A DNA stretch of 64,000 nucleotides, from assembly GCA_023053685.1 (NCBI GenBank), contig JALIGW010000031.1, positions 7,050,263 through 7,114,262 of the forward strand. The letters run 5' to 3'. Positions 54,630 through 64,000 of the stretch are shown here, one piece after another. A model generated the notes under the pieces. It searched no databases, had not been told where the DNA came from, and was given only the letters and a program-made list of their open reading frames with translations. This DNA is from Diadophis punctatus similis. Lineage: Eukaryota > Chordata > Lepidosauria > Squamata > Dipsadidae. Both the position numbers and the translations under genes were made by a program. Numbering within the stretch: position 1 is the first letter of the stretch; each line of letters opens with the position of its first letter.

Positions 54630-55946
54630 GTTATTTATTTATTTATTTATTTATTTTGTCAACACGTGTACAAGATAACATGTATGATATAAACATAAAC
54701 AAAAGCAAAGTATGTATAGGTAAAATTAGACAATAGGGCAGAAGGACAGGGACAGTAGGCACAATGGTGCACTTATGCATGCCCCTTACAGACCTCTTAG
54801 GAATGGGTTGAGGTCAACTGTAGACAGTCTAAGGTTAAAGTTTTGGGGGTTTGGGGAAGAAACCACAGAGTCAGGTAGTGCATTCCAGGCACTGATTACT
54901 CTGTTGCTGAAGTCGTATTTTCTGCAGTCGAGTTTCGAGCAGTTTACATTGAGTTTGAATCTATTGTGTGCTCGTGTATTGTTGCAGTTGAAGCTGAAGT
55001 ATTCATTGACAGGTAGGACATTGTGGCAGATGATTTTATGAACTACATTTAGATCAGATCGAAGGCGACGTAGCTCTAAGTTGTCTAAGCCTAAAATTTC
55101 AAGTCTGGTGGAATAAGGAATTATGTTGTGAGTAGAGGAGTGGAGGACTCTTCTTGTGAAGTATTTCTGGACTCTCTCAATTGTATTAATGTCCGATATG
55201 TAGTGCGGGTTCCAGACAGGTGAGCTGTATTCGAGGATTGGTCTGGCAAATGTTTTGTATGCTCTGGTTAGCAGAGTAATATTGCCAGAGAAGAAGCTAT
55301 GCAAGATTAGGTTGACAACTCTTAGTGCCTTTTTGGCAATGTTGTTACAATGGGCTCTGGCACTTAGGTCATTAGATATGAGTACTCCAAGGTCTTTAAC
55401 AGAGTGAGGGTCGTCTACAAGGTCGTGTCCTCCAAGTTTATATTTTGTGTTTGGATTCTTTTTGCCAATGTGTAAGACAGAGCATTTGTTTGTTGAGATT
55501 TGTAGTTGCCAGTTATCAGACCATTGTGATACATGGTCAAGGTCTTTTTGAAGGGTAGAAGTATTGTCGGTGGTGTTGAATAGCTTAACATCATCAGCAA
55601 AGAGAACACAGTTGCTTATAATACGATCACAAAGGTCGTTGATGTAAAGAATAAATAGAGTTGGTCCTAGAATGCTGCCTTGAGGGACACCACTGTTGAC
55701 AGGTGCAGGATTTGATAGGGCATTCCCTATTTTAACCATTTGTTGCCTGTTTGACAAGAACGCAGTTATCCAATCATGAAGGGGACCAGAGATGCCATAA
55801 GATTTTAGTTTCAGGAGTAGTTTGTCGTGTACTACTGAATCAAAGGCTTTGCAAAAGTCTATGTAAATTGCGTCTATTGATTTACCTTGATCCAGTTGAG
55901 AAGTCCATGTTTTTGCAGTGTAGAAGTTGCAGGTTACAGGATAATT
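54630..55946 (-). mobile_element. Jockey-group LINE, 5' truncated in the RT
   Basis: Minus-strand copy from the RT N-terminal part (TTATCCTGTAACCTGCAACT) to the 3' UTR and a (TAAA)n tail at 54633-54657. It is collinear with 62070-63400 and with 41330-41799, and well conserved. Confidence 0.9.
54786..55905 (-). pseudogene. LINE reverse transcriptase C-terminal half, long open frame
   Basis: The frame is open for about 370 codons: YIDFCKAFDSVVHDKLLLKL, GVPQGSILGPTLFILYINDL, the catalytic FADDVKLFN (near 55600), DLGVLISNDLSARAHCN and LEYSSPVWNPHYISD. The C-terminal NNTRAHNRFKLNVNCSKLDC and LRGL end it. The catalytic pair is intact. A 2-base deletion near 55905 and the loss of everything upstream make it non-functional. 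The FADD-VKLF form and the C-terminal domain place it in the Jockey/CR1 assemblage, distinct from the CR1 copy at 27595-30480. Confidence 0.9.
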
Positions 55947-56900
55947 ATATTACATAAGTTATATGTAACTGCTTTCCATTTTGTGTGGAATATTTGGTAT
56001 AGTGAGGGGTGCTTGTTATTAGGAAATGAAAGTATTAAGATATAATAGTAGAACAAATCATGCATATTAAAGTTTAAAAATTAACCTTTTGAACTTGAGG
56101 ATCAGACCACAGAATGGCTGCTTTTCTCTATTCCTCTTGAGCACGGTATCTAGTTATATTAACTGTCATGTTGCCAAAACTGTGCTCTCTCATGTTTGTG
56201 GATGCCAAAGAAGTCTGCAGCTTTCAGTTTTGAAGAATGTTAAAAGAAGATGCCATGGAGGAGTGCAGGCTGCCCTCCAGATCCACTGTGCATCACCTTG
56301 TTGCCTAGCAGATTGTTCTAAATTGGGTATGAGAGATACTGTATGTGGCATGTTCCCAATATTTTCATCTGCTTATTTTAATGAAACCAAGTGAAGAAAA
56401 ACATATCTGAATGTAATGCAGGAAGCAATTAAAACTTTTAAACTATCAGCTGTCCTCTTGAACAAATTTGCCCTATCAAGCTGTTTTCCCCAGTGGGAAA
56501 AATATATAAGACTACACATATTTTCATCTACAGAGGGCAAAACAGCTGGGGAAGGCAGCTTTAGTGGACAAATGATTGGCAGTGAAACTATTAGGCATTA
56601 TTAAAGTAAAAACAAAACTGTCAGGCAAACAATGTGTCTCCTCCATCTCTCTCTTAAGTTTCAATGATTACTATCTCTGAGAATGAGGTATTCAATTAGC
56701 ACATTGTCTAGCAGTATCGTATCACATAAATTCATCACTGGACCTTATTAAATTTCAAATGAATTAATACTGTATGCCTCAACATGCTGCATAGGCCCTC
56801 TGTTCTTCCATTTTTGCTTTGTTTGTCTCTCTCTTTAACCTCCAAGTTTCTTTTTTTAATGGAACGCTAGTGAATTTTTAGAATTTTTAATGAAATAAGC
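55947..56900. other. Unique sequence, no feature seen
   Basis: No recognised features. Open frames at 56089-56394 and 56416-56604 show no domain. Confidence 0.4.
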
Positions 56901-57061
56901 CTGTGGTTCTCAACCTGTGGTCTATGGACCTCTGGGAGGTCATGATGTCATCACAGAGGGTCCACAAAGGCTTGAAGAAATGTTATGATTTAAATCTTGA
57001 GTTAAGATTTGGTGGTATATTTAAAGGGGGTCTGTGATGAAGAAAAGGTTGAGAACCACTG
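56901..57061. mobile_element. hAT MITE with SPIN-like ends
   Basis: Ends CTGTGGTTCTCAACCTGTGG and GGTTGAGAACCACTG are inverted and resemble those of the SPIN/Charlie-type hAT families. Flanks AAATAAGC / AAATAAAT match at 6 of 8. The element is 161 bp. Confidence 0.8.
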
Positions 57062-58757
57062 AAATAAATGAAACATCTACTAGTTTCTAATTTGCAGACC
57101 AATAAGACCATTTTGGCTGTGGAAGATTTCTTACATATATGTGGCATCACTATACACTGAGTTGATCCATCCATATTCACTGGCTACATGGTCTTTTCTG
57201 TTTCCAGACATGGTGATTAATTGCTATTTGTCTATATTTGTCCAAGGGAAGTAACCTCTGATGAGATTGTTAGGGAGGAATCCTTGACTGTAAAAGAAAC
57301 TCTGTCTCTACTGTGCATCTACTTGAATTTAGATACCTAAATTGGCTTTATACCTTTTAAAACAAGCACAACTTGCATAATATGAAAAAAAAAGTTGGTA
57401 AACTGGTAAGAATCTTGCCATTCCCATACTGGGCATTATGTCGACTATGTTTCTGCAGGTTTGCATGCAGAGAATTTGCAGAATAGCTTATTTTAATAAA
57501 AACTTGCACAGCACATTTAAAATTATGGTGGATCTGACTATAAATTAGTCAGTGATGAAAAGTGTTTTTTCACTGAATAAATAGAGCTTGGTTTTTAATG
57601 CCCTTTAGTGCCATTATATCAAATAAGCCTTTTGTTCGCTATGAGTCTATCTACCACCTTAGTATGCCCTTGCGGGCTTTGTGATGATTTGTACACTCAT
57701 TCTTCAAGGTACTGGATTTCTTTGCAAACAGTGCATGTTATTAATATTCTGAAAGAACCTGGGTCAGAAGCTGAATGTCTATTTTCCACTCCAGTGAAAT
57801 TCAAGGAGAAATGTCAAGACGTGTGAGAGGCAGGCCTGATTTCCAACATGTGTCATTAAATAGATATTATATGCGTTGACACAAAGGTTAATCTAAGGAT
57901 GCCTTTCTTATTTTTCATGGAAAAAGAACACAGGTTTAAAAATCAGAAAATTGTCTTTTCTTTGAAGCTCAATACTTTGCAAGTAAGAGTGACAAGTCAT
58001 ATTCTTTTAGAAGCTTGTAGCTGATTAAAAAGAAACTACAGCTAGTTACCAAAAGCTTAAAAAAAATTCTCAGTCCAATTTGTTTGATGTGAAGAAAGGT
58101 AATTCATTAAACTTAAGAGAAAGAAGAAACCTTTCCTGGTTTAGGAGTGTTGCTGCTGTTATTATTTGCAAAAAACCAAACAAACACCAAAGTCAGAAAT
58201 TCAGTCATTATTAAACTATTTATGTACTAGAATTTATAAGTTCACTCCGCTCATAATTTATGTCTCTGGATGAAGTACATTAACATGAATTAATTAATTA
58301 AATAATAATAATACACAAACCCGATATAACAAAATATGATCAGTTCAAGCCAATGTTACGATCAGAATGTAGTTGTTTTCCAGATCCAATATTCTCCTAG
58401 TGAATTGTAGGTCTTGGTAGAAATTTCTGGCAAATTTCTTTCCAATCCACATTACTGATTGCTTTGGTCAGTAGGCTATCCACTCCATCAAGTTTTCGAA
58501 CGGATTTTAAAAAATCCAGTGCATATGTTCTTTATTTTTATTCATTGCTTATTTTATGTATTTAGTTTTCCTCAGAGGGTGTAGTGGTTAATATAAATTC
58601 CCCTAAATATTTTAGTGCAATATTCCTGATGTCCTTAATACAAGCTTTTAAGCATTTCCTCCCTGTGACTATTACATTTTTATAGAAAAAAAAGGTAAAA
58701 GGTAACAGTTGACAGAGATCTTAGAGATCATTTTTGCATATACTGTATATCATAGAC
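57062..58757. other. Unique sequence, no feature seen
   Basis: No recognised gene or repeat. Confidence 0.42.
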
Positions 58758-59101
58758 CAGGGGTGTCAAACTCAATTTCATTGAGGGCCATATCAGGGTT
58801 GTGTTTGACCTCAGGGGGCCAGGGTAGGCATGGCCAGTTCAATGTCATTTGTGTCGGGGTGCCTGTGGTGGCCTGAGTGTTCAGCCAGCGAAAACAGACT
58901 CCCGAGCTCCATTTTTGGCTGCAACGGCCTCCTGCAACCCTCTGCCAGCAAAAACAGAGTATGTGGCCCTCCTGAGCTCCGTTTTTGCTGGCCGAGGCAC
59001 CGCGGGCCGGTTCTTCTCTGTTTCCAGGACTGCCCTGTGGGCCAGATCTAAGCACCCTGCGGGCCAGATCCGGCCCACAGGCCTTGAGTTTGCCACCCCT
59101 G
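58758..59101. mobile_element. hAT MITE (CAGGGGTGTCAAACTC ends)
   Basis: 344 bp, with ends CAGGGGTGTCAAACTCAA and TTGAGTTTGCCACCCCTG. Flanks TCATAGAC / TAATGGAC match at 6 of 8. The interior repeats the GAGCTCC.TTTTTG and GCCAGCGAAAACAGA motifs in two halves, suggesting internal duplication. Same family as 40213-40443 but longer. Confidence 0.88.
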
Positions 59102-59639
59102 TAATGGACTTTCCCCTGTCAGAGCAGCTTAGAATTCCTCCAGCAAGTGTATACTATAGCTCTTTTCGGCAGTACATTTATATAGCTTGGTGTGGTGTTG
59201 CAAAGCTCTCATTTTCCATACTGGAAGCATGGCTAGTGGCTGGTGCCACATACTCACTTCTTCTTGACCTGCAAGCTTTGCTGATTTGAATTCCAGCTTC
59301 AAGATCACAATTCACAATTCACACAATGGTCTTGAGACTTAGACAGCCTTGATAATTTTTTGTATGGTCCCTGAAAATTTTATCATTTGCAACTGCTGTA
59401 ATGTCTTATGTTGTGTCTTTATTTTGCATACAGTTTAAAATTGCTTTCTTGTTCTGAAATTTTGGTTCCAATTCTTTTTTTGGTTTTTTTTGGCAAAGAT
59501 CCATGAGGTGGTGGTATTAAAAAAGGCCTTTTTTGATTGCCAGAACCCACCAACCCTTGTAAATAATAAAAAATAATAATTAAAAAAAAGTTTCTTTCAA
59601 CATGTAAAAAAACAAGAAAAAAGTGAAGGAAACAATTGG

Positions 59640-59884
59640 TCTGCTAATGGGAGAAGATGTGATGTCTCCTTTGAATGACTCCTCTGACGCTTCCTCAGAG
59701 GCGGTTCGAGGGGGAATGAGTTCATTCCTGGCATGTCAGGAATTACTGACTTTGAACTGCTGGCAGAACAGACTTCGGCTGGGGATAGCTTGCAGGCCAG
59801 TGAAGAAGAGGGGGAGGAGCTGCCGGCCGTAGTGGATCTCAGAACATGCAGGGCAGAGAAGCAGAAGTCTGTCAGTCTGTAAAG
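59640..59884 (+). other. LTR-like fragment with acidic reading
   Basis: A plus-strand frame reads ASEEEGEELPAVVDLRTCRA, which parallels SESSEEEEPLLDARACRA in the solo LTR at 28106-28808. This may be a piece of a related LTR. No termini were found. Confidence 0.3.
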
Positions 59885-60199
59885 GCCCCGCATATCTTTC
59901 AAAGATCCTGGAGCACATAAGAGCTACAAAGGACTGGAAAAGAGCTGATCTCATTCCTATCTTCAAAAAAGGAGAAAAATGGATCCAGGAAACTACAGAC
60001 CAATCAGTCTGATTTCAATACCTGGAAAGATATATGAACACCTAGAAGCGAGCAAAGATATAATCAGAAGCCAACATGGGTTTGTCAAAAACAGATCATG
60101 CCAAACCAATCTTATTTAATTCTTTTACAAAGTGACTAAATTAATAGACCTGGGAAATGTTATGGACATAGTATACTTGGATTTCAGTAAGGCATTTGA
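59885..60199 (+). pseudogene. CR1-clade RT fragment
   Basis: The plus strand carries SYKGLEKS, MDPGNYRPISLISIPGKIYE, DIIRSQHGFVKNRSCQTNLI and VMDIVYLDFSKAFD with small deletions. It is cut at about 60199, exactly where the inverted Jockey-group LINE piece begins. It is a different subfamily from the CR1 copy at 27.6-30.5 kb. Confidence 0.8.
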
Positions 60200-61346
60200 C
60201 CGTCGGATTCATCATTACAGTCTTTATTGTTGGGGCCTTTGAGGGGTGGGATAGTTCTCGTTACTTTGAGTTTGTTGTTTACGAACTTGTAGAATGCTCG
60301 GTTGGAATTTGTGCGCAGGAGGTTTTCCTCTTGATTGATATGATAATTAGTGCATTCAGTCTTTATTTGTTTGCATAAGTTTTTGTATCGGGTTTTATAG
60401 TTGGTTATGTGGCCCGTTTTGTTTTTACGCCAGAGAGATTTTTTTTTTGATTGGAGCTTCCTTATTGTTGTGGGAAGTTTGTTCTTCCTGTTATTGGGAA
60501 TGAATAGTGGTACGTATAGTTTTATGACTCTTAGGACTTGACGTAGGAAAATGTTGTAGTGGTCATCAGCAGTGTTGCAGTCCATGAATAGGGTTTGCCA
60601 ATCAAGAGAAGAGAAGTCATTGTTTATGAGATCAAAGTTTGCTTTTTTGAAATTGTAACTGGGGATCTTGTCATATTGTTGATTTTTGTAAGGGTGTATA
60701 TTGAGATTGAAGTCAATCATACTGTGATCACTGTTGGAGAAGGGTTCTATTGTTTGTAATCCATATATTGAGTTAGAACTGTTGCAGAAGATGAGATCAA
60801 GGCAGTTATTGAGTCTAGTGTTGTTGGATGCTAGTTGATCCAGCCCCAGATTGGTTACAGCATTGTACAGGGTTGAGTGTATAGGTTCTGTGGAACATTC
60901 GTTGAGGGACCATTTGATAAGAGGTAGATTTAGGTCGCCAAGAAAGATGAGAGGGTGTGGGCTGGAGGCTGCCCATGTAAGGAGTGAAGATAACTTATTC
61001 GCATGTTCAATGTCGTAGTCTGGAGCTCTGTAGCATAGTAGAAATCGTAAAGTGGTGTTTAAAGATAGTTCACTGAAGATGGTCTCGGGAAGAGCAAGAT
61101 CGTGTGTTACTTGGATGTTTTTGAGATTTAAGGACTTTTTGTAAAAAATGGCAACACCGCCTCCTCTACGGAGTTCGCGATCAGATCGAAAAACATGATA
61201 GTAACTTTCTATAATAATTGAGTCAGGGAGTCATAATAATTGAGTCAGGGAGGGATGAGTTTAGCAACGTTTCGCAGACAAATATGATGTCGAAATTAGT
61301 CGTATTTAATAGGAGGAGGAATTCAGGTATTTTATTTACAACAATA
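60200..61346 (-). pseudogene. LINE endonuclease domain and linker, inverted 5' segment
   Basis: On the minus strand, starting near 61335: KIPEFLLLLNTTNFDIIFVC, YKKSLNLKNIQVTHDLALPE, IFLGDLNLPLIKWSLNE and NSDHSMIDFNLNIHPY. This is an APE-type endonuclease with the GDLN and SDH motifs. The linker KLQSKKKSLWRKNKTGHITN and CKQIKTECTNYHINQEENLL follow. A tandem duplication of about 20 bp at 61209-61250 breaks the frame. The linker part (60203-60476) is nearly identical to 61347-61615 on the other strand, where the RT portion of the same LINE family continues. Confidence 0.88.
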
Positions 61347-63405
61347 AGGAAGCTCCAATCAAAAAAAAATATCTCTCTGGCGTAAAAACAAAACGGGCCA
61401 CATAACCAACTATAAAACCTGATACAAAAACTTATGCAAACAAATAAAGACTGAATGCACTAATTATCATATCAATCAAGAGGAAAACCTCCTGCGCACA
61501 AATTCCAACCGAGCATTCTACAAGTTCGTAAACAACAAACTCAAAGTAACGAGAACTATCCCACCCCTCAAAGGCCCCAACAATAAAGATTGTAATGATG
61601 AATCCAACAAAGCCAACCTCTTCAACACATTCTTCGGCTCAGTCTTTATAAATAGCAACAACTCATGTCCTATATTCCCTAGTCGAACCTCAAACAATGA
61701 CAATGATCTAATACAAACCGACTTTACAGAAGACAAGGTTAGAAAGGCTCTACACAACCTAAAACCACCCCTATCCATAGGACCAGATGGACTTTGTGCT
61801 TTCTTCTTAAAAAAACTTTCCACCATCCTATCAGAACCTCTAAGCATTATTTTTGACATATCTCTCAGAACCAGCACCCTACCCAACCTATGGTCACTAG
61901 CCACGGTTATCCCTGTCTTCAAAAAGGGAGACCCCAACCTAGTTGAAAATTATAGACCAATCTCCTTATGTTGCGCCACCTGCAGAGTCATGGAATCAAT
62001 CATCAACCAATCCATTACCCTCCACTTAGAGACAAACAACCTACTCTCTCAAAAACAATTTGGTTTCAGAAAAATGTTATCCTGCAACCTACAACTTCTA
62101 CATTGTAAAAACATATGGACTACAAAACTCGACCAGGGCAAAGCAATAGATGCAATCTACATAGACTTTTGTAAAGCCTTTGACTCCGTAGTACATGACA
62201 AACTACTCCTAAAACTAAAATCTTATGGCATCTCTGGCCCCCTACATAAATGGATAACTGCATTCCTGTCAAACAGACAACAAGTGGTTAAAATAGGATC
62301 ATCTCTATCAAACCCTGTACCTGTTAACAGCGGTGTTCCCCAAGGAAGCGTTTTAGGACCCACTCTCTTCATTCTTTACATAAATGACATTTGTGATATT
62401 ATACAAAGCAACTGCGTCCTCTTCGCAGATGACGTAAAACTTTTCAACACCACAGACAATACTGCAACCCTTCAAAAAGACCTTGACTATATTTCTGAAT
62501 GGTCTAACAAGTGGCAACTACCAATCTCTATCAACAAATGCTCAGTTTTACACATTGGCAAAAATAATCATAACACCAAATACAAACTTAATGATCATGA
62601 CCTTGATGATGATCCTCACTCAGTAAAGGACCTCGGAGTACTCATCTCAAACGATCTAAGTGCCAGAGCCCACTGCAACTACATAGCAAAGAAGGCATTA
62701 AGAGTGGTTAACCTAATCTTGCGCAGCTTCTTCTCTGGTAACATTGTACTCTTAACCAGAGCATACAAAACATTTGCTAGACCGATCCTTGAATACAGCT
62801 CATCAGTCTGGAACCCACACTTCATATCAGATATTAACACAATTGAGAATGTCCAGCGATACTTCACAAGAAGAGTATTACATTCCTCTGTTCACAACAG
62901 AATTCCTTATGAAACCAGACTTGAAATTTTGGTACTTCAAAATTTAGAACTCCGCCGCCTTCGATCTGACCTAAGTGTCTCCGCCTCAATGTCCTACCCG
63001 TTAACAACTATTTCAGATTCAAACGCAATAATACACGAGCTCATAATAGATACAAACTTAATGTAAACCGCTCCAGACTTGATTGCAAAAAATTCGACTT
63101 CAACAACAGAGTTGTCAATGCCTGGAACACTTTACCTGACTCAGTAGTTTCTTCCCCAAACCCCAAAAACTTCAACCTCTTATTATCTACCATTGACCTC
63201 ACCCCATTCCTAAGAGGTCAGTAAGGGGCGTGCATAAGCACACAATTGTGCCTACCGTTCCTGTCCTAATGTACCCATTTATTCATACCTCTTTTACTCT
63301 TATTCATGCTTGTAATATTACATATATATTCAATCATGTTTTACTGTTTGTACTTTGCTTATAATCATTTATGCTTGACAAATAAACAAATACAAATACA
63401 AATAC
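61347..63405 (+). pseudogene. LINE linker, RT and 3' UTR, direct segment
   Basis: The frame is open from about 61400 to 63066. It carries NSNRAFYKFVNNKLKVTRTI, NYRPISLCCATCRVMESIIN, YIDFCKAFDSVVHDKLLLKL, GVPQGSVLGPTLFILYINDI and the catalytic FADDVKLFN (near 62430), with the C-terminal domain after it. A deletion of about 20 bp near 62975 shifts the final domain (NARAHNRYKLN-type region) out of frame. The 3' end reads GTCAGTAAGGGGCGTGCATA and closes with a CAAATA-rich tail at 63375-63405. Together with 60200-61346 it makes a LINE with its 5' part inverted. Confidence 0.9.
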
Positions 63406-63700
63406 AAGTAGTAGCACGTGTCTAGTCTAGTAAATGCTATATTCCCAGGAGAGTAACTTGTTGGTTTGGAATTACAGAAGATTGACCATTATCATATTAC
63501 CAAAAGTGGTCACTTTATTATACTGCCACTGGGGAAATACTACATGTCTTTGACATGCTGTAAGATATTGTTATCAAACAGAATTCTGGATGCAGTGTTG
63601 AACTTATTTTTCTAATTGAGAATCCTTAATCATTTTTCATATATTTTAAACCTTCAACACTATGCTTTTTTCTTACTTTTGTGCCTGACATTCCTAACTA

Positions 63701-63835
63701 CCCTGTTTTCCCCAAAGTAAGACATCCCCTGATAATAAGCCCAATCGGGCTTTTGAGTGCATGGCAATAAGGCCAAGCACTTATTTCAGGGTTCAAAAAG
63801 ATATAAGACAGGGTCTTATTTTCAGGGAAACATGG
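63701..63835. mobile_element. Short MITE with TA flanks (CCCTGTTTTCCCC ends)
   Basis: Left CCCTGTTTTCCCCAAAGTAA and right GGTCTTATTTTCAGGGAAAC...GG are inverted and flanked by TA. The 135-bp element has no coding capacity and resembles widespread Tc1/mariner-type MITEs. Confidence 0.7.
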
Positions 63836-64000
63836 TATAAGCAACACCAAAACTTATTTTAAGGAAGGGAGAAAAATAAATTACTTTAGATTTTCAGCTA
63901 TCTTGGATTCATTAATTAATATATCCCTAAGTGCTATAGTACTGATGTCCCTCTGCAGAGTTCTTACAGCTGATGGAAAGAAAAGGAACAAAACAACTAA

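Noticed and set aside
59623..59902. Open frames on both strands over the LTR-like fragment
   Set aside because: Only the acidic plus-strand reading resembles the other LTR; the listed full-length frames show no domain.

Overview
This window looks like non-coding, repeat-rich nuclear DNA from a squamate reptile, most likely a snake. The evidence is the repeat mix: tRNA-derived SINEs of the Sauria type whose 3' ends resemble Bov-B, an RTE/Bov-B fragment, CR1 and other Jockey-group LINEs, a chromodomain Ty3/Gypsy element, Tc1/mariner elements and an unusually rich set of hAT transposons. Microsatellites (TG, AC, TTTA, AAAAT) are long. I found no host gene with a convincing multi-exon structure. 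Every long reading frame I can identify belongs to a mobile element, or to a gene fragment carried by one.

Layout. 1-5 kb: a SINE, a decayed Tc1 element (1139-2696) and paired SINEs around a TG repeat. 5.5-6.7 kb: a foldback hAT element with a GC-rich, promoter-like cargo. 11.9-13.0 kb: three small hAT elements. 14.5-17.9 kb: a nest in which a foldback hAT element (14910-16288) lies inside the LTR of an internally deleted chromovirus-type Gypsy element. 18.5-21.6 kb: a nearly intact autonomous hAT element whose transposase frame is broken by only two stop codons. 23-26.5 kb: small fragments (MITE, LTR end, SINE, Bov-B, CR1). 27.5-30.5 kb: a CR1 LINE with a solo LTR inside its coding region. 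32.7-33.6 kb: a hAT element with an exon-like CpG-rich insert. 39-42.3 kb: two LINE 3' ends, the second with a roughly 550-bp AAAAT array. 45.3-46.1 kb: an internally deleted Tc1 element. 48.3-49.9 kb: a foldback hAT element carrying what looks like the first coding exon of the formin gene FMNL2. 51.8-53.6 kb: a TA-flanked MITE with two hAT elements nested in it. 53.7-55.9 kb: an L1 stub and a LINE RT copy. 58.8-63.8 kb: a small hAT, LTR-like and CR1 scraps, an inverted/direct LINE pair and a final MITE.

Functionally the window reads as a record of transposition. At least a dozen hAT insertions have recognisable 8-bp target duplications, six of them perfect and belonging to different terminal-sequence families. 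Several non-autonomous hAT elements share an architecture of long internal inverted arms plus CpG-rich host-like sequence, including segments ending at consensus splice donors. The strongest single observation is the FMNL2-like exon in the loop of the 48341-49945 element. Together with the 5522, 32684 and 52117 elements it suggests repeated capture of host promoter or first-exon DNA by hAT transposons. All family assignments come from reading motifs and termini by eye; no database search was run.
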